Below, in pieces: positions 12,337 to 23,456 of a stretch of DNA of 64,000 nucleotides. Position 1 is the stretch's first letter; the number at the start of each line of letters is the position of its first letter. A program made the position numbers and the translations under genes. Under the pieces are notes generated by a model. It did not search any database. It was not told the origin of the DNA and saw only the letters and a list, made by a program, of their open reading frames with translations. The DNA comes from Isoetes taiwanensis. Its lineage: Eukaryota > Streptophyta > Lycopodiopsida > Isoetales > Isoetaceae. The stretch is taken from positions 126,001 through 190,000 of the forward strand of contig JAJEKV010000426.1 in NCBI GenBank assembly GCA_021234155.1, in the 5' to 3' direction.

Positions 12337-12719
12337 AGCAGCCCAAAGGCTCAAACCCAAAGGCCATAAAGGACTTTGTCTGGAGGTTCAAGCTTTGTAG
12401 CCATGTTTCTCTGATCATGTGCTTCTGTTGGTTGTCTCCACCCGATGTCATTATCGATAAAACACCTCAAGGTTCTTGTGACTTTTCCAAAAAATTCATG
12501 TTCTGAATCCTAGAAATCGACGATCATATCCTCTGATTGTCTTCAATAGGGCAGGGCATTAGCCAAACAAGTTCTAGATTCTTATTCTTAAAACGTTTTT
12601 CCTATTTGCTGCAGGTGTATCCCAGCCAGATTATTTTTGAATCGGAAAAATCTAGGATGTACAATTCTATAACAGAGGTAAGCAGAGCTGGTCGGGCACG
12701 ACTACTCAAAAGCTACTGA

Positions 12720-13210
12720 CTATTTTGCAATTTTTATATGACTATGATATCACTCTTACATTTGTTCCATTTTGTAGCAGATGCTCGGAAAAAGCTACTG
12801 ACTATTTTGCATTTATTATATGACTATTATATCACTCTTATATTTGTTCCATTTTGTTCCAGATGCTTGGAAATGCACCTCATGTCTAATCATCATGTTT
12901 GCAGAAGGTAAATAACAACCATATGCAGTTGCCTTGCTTCTCAACTTCGGTGTTTTGTGGATTTGAAATATATAGGTATTGATATAATAATCGTGGCAAG
13001 TCATTTTTGCCTTGCCTTTTGTATGTAGCACAATCTGCAAGAGGTTATGAACCTAAGCACTACTTTAACAAATGGCATTTGTGCAGGTTCAATATGACAC
13101 AGACAAGCAAGTATAATGGTTTTTTCCATCTAAAATAGATGTGTACATAAGTTTTAGCAAGTATGGCGGTTCTCTCCATCTAAAGCAGATGTGAATATAA
13201 GTTTTCTGTT
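12720..13210 (+). repeat. Two local tandem duplications
   Basis: A unit of about 80 bp containing 'aaaagctactgactatttt' is present twice (about 12708-12870). A unit of about 50 bp containing 'tccatctaaa.agatgtg' is present twice (about 13108-13205). Both lie in the non-coding part of the large transposon. Confidence 0.55.
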
Positions 13211-13449
13211 TGCAGAAGATGGGTCTCTATTATTCCTGGCCTTTGTACCCTTCAAACAGCCTTGTCTTGACACTGACTTGCTAAGTCCTCCCTGCAAGGT
13301 ATGCACTATGCTTATCTGCATTGACAATGGGGCAGCTACTATAGCAATAATGTGTTTGTCAAAGCAGAATCGGAATTTCAAGAGCTTTGCATAAGCGCAT
13401 GACATGACATTCTTATGTTTTACTTATCTTTCTTTTTCTGGCACTGCAG

Positions 13450-13549
13450 ATCAGCAACTATGCTTCAATGGAAGGTGTACTTTATTGCAAGCCTCACTTA
13501 GAACAAAACTTCAAACAAACAGGAAGCCTTGATAAAAGTTTTGAGACTC
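13450..13549 (+). pseudogene. Captured LIM-domain exon (plant two-LIM protein)
   Basis: The exon is bounded by a TGCAG acceptor and a GTACGT donor and encodes 'ISNYASMEGVLYCKPHLEQN' followed by 'FKQTGSLDKSFE'. This matches the end of the first LIM zinc finger of plant WLIM/PLIM actin-bundling proteins, including the 'YCKPH' zinc-ligand motif. The first half of the finger and the whole second LIM domain are missing. It therefore looks like an exon captured by the surrounding transposon, not a working gene. Confidence 0.7.
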
Positions 13550-13648
13550 GTACGTATATGTTTAATTTTATCTAACGATAACTACGTGTATCTTAAAAGA
13601 AAATGAAGTTCTCTCCTAAGTTCTTTTTCTGTTGTTCTTTGGTTTCAG

Positions 13649-14047
13649 CTGCAGGCTTTAAATCACCAATTAAATTGCAGGAGTCAGCTCTGGTATTAGT
13701 CATTGTCTATGCTTTATGTTCATTGCTAACATAAAAATATTTTAGATGGTAAGCTGGTATTTTTTTGGTATATGCAGTTTACTGCCAGGCCAGCAAGACC
13801 ACCTGTGGCAAAATTTACTCGCCTTTTCTCTTCCGCTGCAGTAAGCTAGTTGCTTTCTTTTATGTGATGCTTTGTGACAGGTCTCATATGTGGTGCCTGC
13901 AGAGTCTGGAGCCATTATTTTGGGGCCTTCCATGTTGTTGCTTCCAACAGTTTTCCTCCTTATGACAGTAAGTGCAGTATTGGTTACAGAAGGTCGTCGT
14001 ACGCTGAAGCTTCACTATTATGGCCTGGATACAACTGTAAATTTCAG
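13649..14047 (+). pseudogene. Cluster of further exon-like segments downstream of the LIM exon
   Basis: Four segments have good splice borders: 13649-13692 (CAG|…|GTATTA), 13779-13840 (TGCAG|…|GTAAGC), 13881-13967 (ACAG|…|GTAAGT) and 13990-14047 (ACAG|…|GTATGT). They encode short peptides such as 'FTARPARPPVAKFTRL' and a hydrophobic segment 'GPSMLLLPTVFLLMT', then 'RRTLKLHYYGLDTTVNF'. These do not continue the LIM protein, and I cannot assign them. They may come from a second host gene. Confidence 0.35.
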
Positions 14048-14617
14048 GTATGTTATTTTCTGCTCAAGGGACAATGTGCATCTGACTTATGAAATGCACT
14101 GCTGAAACGTTAAATTGCTTATGCACTTTCTGTCTGGTTGTTATTAACTTTCTGCATGATAAAACCTATGTGGATGCAATTCTGACATTCATAAATGACA
14201 CATCCTCCTGAAAAAGGAAGCAAAAGTGCCTTCTTTTCTAGTCGTTACATCGTATATCTATCAAATGTGCATGTAGAGTGCATCTATTCATCCATAGAAT
14301 CTGGACCGGCAACAACATGTGGACCTAAGCATGGGTGTTCAAGGTGGAAAATATTTGTCAGTAAGCAACCTATTACATCATCAAGCCTTTGTGTTAGTGC
14401 AGGCATGGTTCACTTGCAGTCGGTTCTTGTTTTCTGTGTCTAGAAGAGCATTTGCAAGGGTGGATCTTGACAAGCTTTCAATACAATTTGTTTGGTTTAA
14501 TTATTTCCATTTTTTGGTTTTGTATTCAGTGGAGCAGCTTTAGAAGTTGAACCATATGTTCCATTTGATATAAATCCAACGGGCATGATGCCTGTATTGG
14601 TCTCGAGCTATGTCTCG

Positions 14618-15122
14618 AGTTAAACAATGAGTGAGTAAAAGGATTAAATCGAAACTCGAATCAATAGTATGGCAACTAACTTAAAACTCATATAGTCTAT
14701 ATATTCATCATAAACCCTTAAGGATTTGAACTTAATAATAGACTATACTATCAAACACCATCAAATACATTGATCTGTTCAATTACGGCATTCCCCTGAA
14801 CACATATTCAACTGAATAGACACCCAAATGATACATCTTCAGTTTATCTTATAGATCGAATCCTAACCGCATGCAGGCGGTTCCGGATTCAACCATTTCG
14901 GTCGCCTTAGCAATAGGCAGTTGGTCGATCCCATTCGACCTTTCAAACTTTCGCAATATATCATATTTACAATAACGACCATAGGTTAAATTCTTACCAC
15001 AAACCATTTACCATTGAGTTCCCCTTTAACCTTAGCCATTAATTTTCCTATCTCCTTATCTCCATCATACGTTTTCAGTCTGCTCAGTTTCCTAACTATA
15101 TCTAACATTAATATTTCTTACA
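14618..15122 (-). repeat. Downstream (3') LTR of copia-1
   Basis: 505 bp. It is identical to 19488-19992 except for its first base (AG instead of TG at the outer end) and one substitution near 14953 (TCG against TCT). It ends in CA at 15122, next to the polypurine tract. Confidence 0.95.
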
Positions 15123-15175
15123 TTCCCCTTCATGTTAGATATCTGTATCTGATGATTTGAGAAAATCTGTCTTGC

Positions 15176-18100
15176 TTAAGCATCTGTATCAAACTGTACC
15201 TTTCTGCATTTAGTCTCTTTCACCTTTTTTCCTGTAAAATCATAATCTTCACCTGAGTATACAGTTAATGCTGAACTTACACCAATATCTTCTTGCAGCT
15301 TCAAGAACCTGTGTACTGGAAGCACTTTAGTCAACAAGTCAGCAAGTTGCTCTGATGTTCTTATATACTCAACTGAAATTATTCCTTTTGCAACCATATC
15401 TCTCACAAAATGAACATGAAGTTCAATATGCTTAGTTCGTTCATGAAGCACTGGATTTCTAGTTATAGCAATGCAGCTCATACTATCAATATAGAGTGGA
15501 GTAGAATTTTTCTGAGCTGAACCTAATTCTTCCAATAATCTTCTTATCCAGACTACTTCTCTAGCTGCTAATGAAGCTGCATTGTACTCAGCTTCTGCCG
15601 TTGACATAGATATGCAATTCTGTTTTTTGCTTCTCCAAGATACTGTGCTGCCACCAACCTTTAAAATATACCCTGAGGTTGAAGCTCTAGTGTCTCTGTC
15701 TCCTCCCCAATCTGCATCAGAGTATGCAGTGAGCTCAAGGTTGTTATTTGCAAATGTTAGACCTTTATTGCTAGTTCCCTTTAAAAATCTAAGCACATGC
15801 TTAGCTGCACGCCAGTGTTGCAAGCCTGGGTTATTCCCAAATCTACTTAACAAATTGACACAATAGGCTATGTCTGGTCTGCTGCAATTAGCCACATAGA
15901 GAAGGCATCCCACTAGTTCCCTATATGGATAATGTTCCATCTCTATAATTTCCTTCTCACTAGTAGGGCACAAATCGAGTGACAATTTCTGGCCTGTAAC
16001 CATAGGTGATCTCACACTATTGCATTCAACCATGCCAAATTTCTGTAGCATCCCTTGAATGTTACTGTTTTGAGTTAAGATAATCCTTTTGTGCTCTCGA
16101 TCCCTGCTTACTTCAATTCCAAGAAACCTTTTAAGAGGTCCCAAGTCTGTCATCTTGAACCTGCTGCTCAACAGATTTTTGCAGCCATGTAGACATTCCA
16201 AATTATCACTTACCATAATATTATCATCCACGTATAATGCAATGATGCAAAAATGGTTTCTCTCCCTGAAAACATACATGTTACCATCATTTTCCAGCTT
16301 GTTGAATCCTTGCTCTCTCAAGAATCCATCCATGCACAGATACCATTGTCTAGGCGATTGTTTGAGGCCATAAACAGCCTTATTTAGCTTCCATACCTTA
16401 TTTTTCCCTTGCTCAAATCCCTGAGCTTGCTGCATGTAAATTTCTTCATGTAGGTCAGCACTTAGAAAAGCCGTGTTCACGTCCATATGGTGAAGTTCAA
16501 GATCTAGTGCATTGGCAAAAGCAAGAAGAACTCTCAAACTAGTTAGCTTAACAATAGGTGAAAAGGTCTCATCATAGTCAATACCTTTTCGTTGAGAAAA
16601 ACCTTGTGCAACCAAGCGAGCCTTAAATTTTTGTTCTCCATCATTGCCAATTTTCAGTTTATACAACCATTTGTTCTTTACAATATTTCTATTCTCAGGC
16701 ATCTCCACTAATTCATACGTTTGTGTTCTCATAAAAGATCTCATTTCTTCCTCCATAGCATTTTTCCATTGATCTGAATTTTCAGAATTTAGTGCTTCTT
16801 CATATGTTTTAGGCACGCTAGGCTCTAAAATGGCCATTATATCACTGATCTCCAGATTAAGAGTTTGCAATCTCCTTGATGTGCCAGTGGAAGTTCTTCC
16901 ATGTTTATCTGGATCTATATCACTTAATCCTTCTCTCAATCTTTCAATTTCTGTACTTTTCTTCCTTGTGGACATTTTCTCTGTATTTATTTCTGCTTGC
17001 TTATCGGCTTCACTTTCCATGCTTACTTTATTGTGATCTGATTTATTTTCCTCCTCACCTTGATGACATGGAACCTGCACCATGTGTTCGTCATCATCTT
17101 CTATATAAGTATTTGCTGGAGTATCCTTTGGTTCTGCAGTATTGTGCTCAAGATGTCCAAACAGGCCTTGTCTACTGTCAATCTCCTTCCTATTCTTATA
17201 AAGTATGGCTTCATTGAACTTTACGTCTCTACTAACAACAATGCTTCTTCTCTCTGGATCATAGATTCTATAGCCTTTAGACATATCGTCATAACCTACT
17301 AGAAAACCTTTTATGGCTCTATTGTCTAGTTTTTTTCTTACTTCCTTGGGCACATGTGAGAATGCTACACATCCAAAGGCCTTTAAATATTCATACCTTG
17401 TATTTGTTCTGCTCCACAAATTTTCTGCTATCTGCCCATTTATACTAGTGGAAGGTATTTTGTTTTGGATATAAACCGCTGCCCTTACTGCTTCCTCCCA
17501 TAAGTAATTAGGCAGACCAGAATGCTTCAACATAGCTCTCACACAGTCAAGAATGTACCTGTTTTTGCGCTCAGCCACTCCATTTTGTTGAGGAGTGTGA
17601 CTACATGTGATTTGCCGTTTGATCCCTTTATCCCTGCAATATTTCTTGAATTGGTCATTCACGAACTCACCTCCACGGTCTGATCTTATGCATTTTACTA
17701 CTCTTCCAGTCATTCTCTCTGCTTCTGCTTCATAGATCCTGTAGGCTTTATAGGCTTGATATTTTCGACTAAGAAAAAAACATTTAGTATACCTGGAATG
17801 ATCATCAATGAAGGTAATAAAATATCTTTTTCCTTGCATGCTTTGCACATTAATGGGTCCACACAAGTCAGAATGTATCAAATCAAGTACATCTCTAGCT
17901 CGTTCATGCCTTTTTTGAAAGGGCAATCTTGTACTTTTTCCAATCATGCATCCATAACAAACGAACTCATTCATTCCTGCTGCAGTAATCATTCCTTTTC
18001 TGATCATTTCTTTTAGATTTTCTACATTAGCATGTCCTAGCCTCTCATGCCAAAGTTTTAAGGTTGGAATCTCCACTGAATTTATGCTGCCACACAACGT

Positions 18101-19471
18101 TCTGTTATAAAACCCAAATAGGTTGCCCACACGTTTTGCAAGGAACTTGATTCTATTATTCTCAAATACTTTACAACAGTATTTGTCAAATACAATCTTG
18201 AATCCCAAGTCAACTAATTGACTAACAGAAATTAAGTTCCTTATAATGTTGGGAACTGCTAGTACATTTTGCAAATTAACTACATTGCCTTCCAAATCAA
18301 ATAATTCAAGCATTCCAGATTCTTTAACTTCTTGCAACTCTCCATCTCCCATTTGGACAAATGTTGATTCTCTTTTCTTCCTCTGCTTGAGAGCATCAGT
18401 AGTTCTGACTACTGATCTCTCAGCTCCACTATCTATCACAAGCATATCACTAGTTTTGTTAGAGTTTTCACTTGAAATAGAGCATGTGACAGCTGTACTT
18501 ACCTCAGCTTCTGAGTCTTCTCCTTCAGTATTGATGTCTTGTGCCAAATTGACACTGCTGGCTCCTTCATTTCTGCCTCTTGTTGTGCTAAATTTCTTGT
18601 CAGGACCAGTATCCCTCTTGTTCTTATTCTTGCCTTTTCCAATCCCCTTAGGACTGGGACATGCAGCAGCCAAGTGACCAACACCATCACAATTAAAACA
18701 TCTATTTTCTTTTAACTTAGGGCAGTTGCTTTTTAAATGGCCATATGAATTACATCCATAACATGGTCCTATCTTTTTCTTTTCATTGCCAAATCTCCCT
18801 TTTCTTTTACCTGCAAACAAGATCTCTGCATTTTCTTCCTCTCCCTTCAATATTTTTTGCTGCTCAATTTCTGTTCTAATCATTAACTCAGCCTTTTCAC
18901 GGTTTCTAGCAACTGTTCTTACCAAGGTGGACAGCTGATCATATTCTGAAAACGCTCTTGACAAGGAAAGCACATGGAAGTCTTTAGTAATTGGCACTCC
19001 TGCAGCCTCTAGATCTGTCACAATATTATCATACTTTTGAAAGAACACAGTCAGATTGTCTTCCTCTTTGAACTTCAGCCTTCTTAATTCCCTGTCAAGC
19101 AATTCTATCTGAGAAGAGTTTTTTACTTCATAATTTTTTATCAGAAATTCCCACATTTCCTTTGGTGTTTTATTTTTGATTTTAAACATAATGCTAGAAC
19201 TTAACTTGCTAGCAATAATGCATCTTGCCTGGTGAGATCTTTTGGTGTTGCTTCCACTTGTTGGAACATTGATTGATGCCTCACTTCCACTTCCATCTCT
19301 GGTATTAGCAGCACTGCTCTCGCCTTCTTCAACATTGTCTCATGATACAAGATCCCAGAGATCTTCTGCCATCAACACATCTTTCATTCTTTCCTTCCAT
19401 GCCTGAAATCCTGCTTCCCCTTGGAAAATCTCAACTCCATTGAGCAAGGAGGAACCAAGTCTAGTTGCCAT
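15176..19471 (-). CDS. Ty1/copia gag-pol polyprotein with one internal nonsense codon
   Basis: The polyprotein packages, reverse-transcribes and integrates the element. From ATG at 19471 the frame is open to 15176 except for a TGA at 19340-19342 (codon 44). After it, 1,337 codons are uninterrupted from Met at 19189. Order: UBN2-type gag ('EMWEFLIKNYE'); two CCHC knuckles ('CYGCNSYGHLKSNCP', 'CFNCDGVGHLAAACP'); aspartic protease 'VIDSGAERSV'; GAG-pre-integrase 'LWHERLGHANVENL'; integrase core with 'IHSDLCGPI' and 'HTPQQNGVAERKNR'; reverse transcriptase with 'MDVNTAFL', 'YGLKQSPRQWY' and 'YVDDNIMV'; RNase H with 'AYSDADWGGD'. All catalytic signatures are intact. Only the stop argues against full function; readthrough, downstream initiation or a recent mutation could explain it. 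Confidence 0.95.
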
Positions 19472-19474
19472 TTG

Positions 19475-19487
19475 GCTCTGATACCAA
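19475..19487 (-). promoter_or_regulatory. Primer-binding site of copia-1
   Basis: On the minus strand TGGTATCAGAGCC directly follows the LTR end. This is the usual plant Ty1/copia match to the 3' end of initiator methionine tRNA. Confidence 0.9.
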
Positions 19488-19992
19488 TGTTAAACAATGA
19501 GTGAGTAAAAGGATTAAATCGAAACTCGAATCAATAGTATGGCAACTAACTTAAAACTCATATAGTCTATATATTCATCATAAACCCTTAAGGATTTGAA
19601 CTTAATAATAGACTATACTATCAAACACCATCAAATACATTGATCTGTTCAATTACGGCATTCCCCTGAACACATATTCAACTGAATAGACACCCAAATG
19701 ATACATCTTCAGTTTATCTTATAGATCGAATCCTAACCGCATGCAGGCGGTTCCGGATTCAACCATTTCGGTCGCCTTAGCAATAGGCAGTTGGTCGATC
19801 CCATTCGACCTTTCAAACTTTCTCAATATATCATATTTACAATAACGACCATAGGTTAAATTCTTACCACAAACCATTTACCATTGAGTTCCCCTTTAAC
19901 CTTAGCCATTAATTTTCCTATCTCCTTATCTCCATCATACGTTTTCAGTCTGCTCAGTTTCCTAACTATATCTAACATTAATATTTCTTACA
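19488..19992 (-). repeat. Upstream (5') LTR of copia-1
   Basis: 505 bp, beginning TG and ending CA on the plus strand. It is almost identical to the other LTR at 14618-15122, so the insertion is recent. Confidence 0.95.
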
Positions 19993-22352
19993 GTCATTAC
20001 CTGATATTATTGCCAGGTTTGTCACTCTCCTGCCTTATCTATAAATTCTTTTATTTTTCCATGTGATCTAATTTTCCATTCTGATGATTTTTTGAGGTTA
20101 TATGATACGTTTCTTACCAGTGATGCTTGGACAACATACTACATCTTGCGTATGCAGAAGATAGAGAGAATTTTGATAGATAAAAGAACTTTATTAATCA
20201 TAGCATAACTCACCCTATGAGCGAAAAGTCGTGAGCGTTTATTTTTCTAATCTAAAGTGGGCAAATGGTAATGGTCTTGGAAACAAATACTCAAAGTCTA
20301 AATGAACTACGACTAAACAATTGAAGCCTATGTAAACCAAACACGTTAACTCAAGCATTTGTTTAAATTGGATGATATAATCTATAAAAACCCTTCCATC
20401 ATTGTCATTCCTAGATAAGTCATAGCCAAAAAGTCTATAGAAGATCACATTATGGATATTTGAGAGTATCCTTCAACGTGCATGTGAATTAACTTAGGAC
20501 AATATACTTTGAGTTTTGCCAAAACGTTTGGACATTATTCACCTTAGATTGCATGTTTCCATGAGCATTCAACATCATCTTGTAAACTCGATTGAATAAT
20601 CAAAAAAACAAATAAACAAACTTTTTTTTTTTCCTAAGAGGGAGTTTTTGCGTCTACCTATATCAAAACCTAAACTAGACCAAGATTTAAGCAAAAGGGA
20701 TTATAATGCTTTGGATCATTAGAAAGTGCCTATGGAATTCCACCTCAATTGGATGCTTATCGAAGGCAATGGAATGAGGGCAATGGAATGAGCTTACGGT
20801 GTTATTTGTTTTTTAAACTGTGTTTTTACAGTATATAAAGGCTAGAATTCTGGAATCATCAACTCAGAAAATGGTGCACCAGCTTAGGGTATGCTATGAA
20901 GCCATTTTCAAGGTCAATCCATCATGTAAACGAGCATTGAAAAAGTTATAATGAGTTTCCATTCCTCTGATATATAAGGAATAAAAATGCTTTATACCAC
21001 TTTCTTTGTATATGTTGCTTTATATATTATGTAACTATGATCATGATGCTATCACACTACCATTTATTAGGTCATTATGCTAGACAATTAATGAATGAGC
21101 AACTCGTTCTATATCTAGATGTTGAAGAGGGTTTTGCATTTGTTTGACAAAAGCTTTCCATTTGTGCAATGACTGATTTAGTTTAAGCCTCCGCAACTTT
21201 GGTTTAGATTTATATGCTCCCCTTTAAACTTCTAGTTCCTGAGTTGCATAGCAAGCCATCGCTTGTGTCGTGCAATGTTACAAATTTTAATTAAGCTACA
21301 AGTTTCACCTTTGAAACCATTTAATAATGCATGAATGTAGATCAGCTTCCAAAGTAACTTACGAAGAGACATCTCTTTTGTTCTCATGTGTGATCGTTGG
21401 ATCACAAAATAAGCCCTAGAATAAGCCTTGGAATATACCAAATCAAGGATGGAGGAATTTACACCTCACACCTCTGTATAGCACAACACTCCCCACAAAG
21501 CATCAAATACGTATGGGGATATCTTCCAATGGCAAGTAAATGTTGCAACCATTGTTTTGGCATAGAATGGGTAGCACATGGTGCATCGGACAAATTAAAA
21601 AAAATGGAAAGAGAAAGAACACAATATATTCCTGCAATTCCTACAACTCTAACACAGAGCGGCATACATAACAAATGCAACACAATAGATTACAGGGAAG
21701 ATGTCCACGATTGTTGAAGGATGATTTAGGTATTACATGAATGTAGGGGATCTACAAACTGATTCTAAGAGCATGATAGGGGTCTAGTTTAATTTAAATA
21801 TAGATTGTGAAAAAATGACTTCATGGTTTGATTTAGGCCACTTCACCCTCAAGAAACTGGAGGGCAACCCTCCGTGCGCAGCACCTTGTTTATTGTAATT
21901 TGGTGTTTATGGACACCACAAACGATTAAAGAACTTTATAATTCTCATGCATGTGGGAACCGGAAAAAAAAACATAATTCTCATAACAAAACCAACCATT
22001 CAACATAACATTAATGCGGCCATAGATTGACCATGGGTTAACAGCTATATTAAACACATGGCCACATTAACCAACCATTGAATATGAAATTAAAAAAAAA
22101 AACCATTGAATATAACAAAACCAACCATTCATGTTTGGTGAAGTGTAAGTCAACAATTTTGAAGTCAACAATCAATTTACACTAGCAAATTATAACTAGA
22201 ATTACTAAACAAGTGCCAAGTCAACATAATATGATTGGTAATTTCGAGGTAATTATTCGTATCCTACTAAATCATTACGATTAAGATACTAATGGTACGA
22301 AATCCTAAAATCGTAGCCTACGAAATTAATTTCACGCCAGCCTTTATAGGCT
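19993..22352. other. Non-coding interior of the large transposon
   Basis: AT-rich sequence with short ORFs only. I recognise no gene, RNA or repeat here. Confidence 0.5.
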
Positions 22353-22897
22353 ATGGTCGTGAAGGAGAAGCACCGTCCAATTCCTTCCAACAGAATGTTG
22401 AAGCGCTGCCGCTCTCCCTCCAGCTCTGCCTCTCCCTCTCGCTCTGCCTCCCCTAAGCGCCAGAAACTGCTTTCAATTCCTTCGGCACAGGTCCTTGCCA
22501 GTTACTCAATAGGATCTTGGCCAAATTACCATTTGCTGGAGCCCGAGCCTGAGAGCATAGTACCCGAGAGCCCTGAGCCTGAGAGCTCTGATTCTGATTC
22601 CACCTCTTCTGAAAGCTCTGAAGATCTTTCGGAGCTTTCAGAAGAGGTGGAATCCTCCTCTAATTTCGATTCCTCTGATGAAGCTTCCTCTGATGATCAA
22701 ACTGTTTCCCAAGATTCTGATAACGAATGGAGCGAACATCAGACCGAAGAAGAAGAAGAAGACGAAGAAGAACAGGAATGTTTTTTGGAACTCCAAAATT
22801 TTCTGCAGAGTAAGTAGCATGCATGCATTCAATTTTTGCTTTCTTTTATTACATTCTAAACTAATTTTCTTCATTTTTTCTTACAGATGAAGCTTGA
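22353..22897 (+). CDS. Small acidic serine-rich protein, two exons, transposon accessory gene?
   Basis: ATG at 22353 opens a protein of about 155 residues. A basic, serine-rich N-terminus ('RCRSPSSSASPSRSASPKRQK', a likely nuclear localisation signal) is followed by a long acidic tract of Ser, Glu and Asp. Exon 1 ends at 22809. A short intron (GTAAGT at 22810 to TTACAG at 22886) joins to a four-codon second exon ending TGA at 22897. There is no known domain. It sits between the copia insertion and the convergent transposase gene, inside the large transposon. An acidic nuclear cofactor of the transposase is one possibility; the sequence shows only composition. Confidence 0.55.
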
Positions 22898-22999
22898 AGT
22901 CCCGGGAAGCCACCTTTTTTTTTTCTTTTTTTTTCTTTTGATCAAGTTCGTCTACAGACCTTTTGTGCCTTTGTATTTTTTTTAAGAAACAGATGGTAT

Positions 23000-23290
23000 A
23001 TAGGCCTTAGTGCCTTCATTTGATCTCACCCCCCTTGTTGATCTCACCCCCTTGTGAAACAGGCCTTAGTGCCTTTGAAATATATGACGGCCTTGTGCCG
23101 TTTTGTAATATATGATGGCCTTAGTGCCTTTTTGAATATATGATGGCCTTGTGCCTTTTTGAATCTGATATTTTCTGTTTTTGAAGTATTTTGGTATTTT
23201 TTGTTTTAAACTGTAATCCAGGCCTTGTGCCTTTTGTTTAATCCAGGCCTCAGTGCCTTTAATTGTAATGGCTTTGTGTCTTGTGCAAAT
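23000..23290 (+). repeat. Degenerate minisatellite with GGCCTTaGTGCC units
   Basis: 'aggccttagtgcctttt' and variants ('ggccttgtgccttttg', 'ggcctcagtgccttt') recur about eight times between 23002 and 23290, several followed by 'gaatatatgat'. Each unit is partly self-complementary. The array lies between the stops of two convergent genes, so it may serve as a 3' UTR or terminator region. Confidence 0.6.
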
Positions 23291-23456
23291 TTGTGCCTTG
23301 TGTAAATTTCTAATTCTGTTTTAACTCGGAATTCATTCAACATTCGAGTACAAATTTCTGTAACTGAAGCATAAAAAATGAGAATGCAAAACAGAAACTT
23401 CTTTATATTCATAAAAGTACCTATATACAGTACCCTTTACACAATTGCTCTTTCCA

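Larger units (their letters stand above)
14618..19992 (-). mobile_element. Young, nearly complete Ty1/copia retrotransposon
   Basis: Two 505-bp LTRs (14618-15122 and 19488-19992) differ at only about two positions by eye. A primer-binding site complementary to initiator Met tRNA (TGGTATCAGAGCC on the minus strand) directly follows the upstream LTR. A purine tract (GAAGGGGAA) precedes the downstream LTR, and a gag-pol frame is open for more than 1,300 codons. It is inserted in the large DNA transposon. The 5-bp flanks (TCTCG and GTCAT) do not match, so no target duplication is visible. Confidence 0.95.

Noticed and set aside
13881-14047. Resemblance of the hydrophobic exon to a DHHC palmitoyltransferase
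   Set aside because: There is no DHHC motif or Cys-rich domain nearby; the similarity is only hydrophobic composition.
21397-21717. ORFs on both strands near 21.4-21.7 kb
   Set aside because: There are no motifs, promoter or splice context; length is near what is expected by chance.
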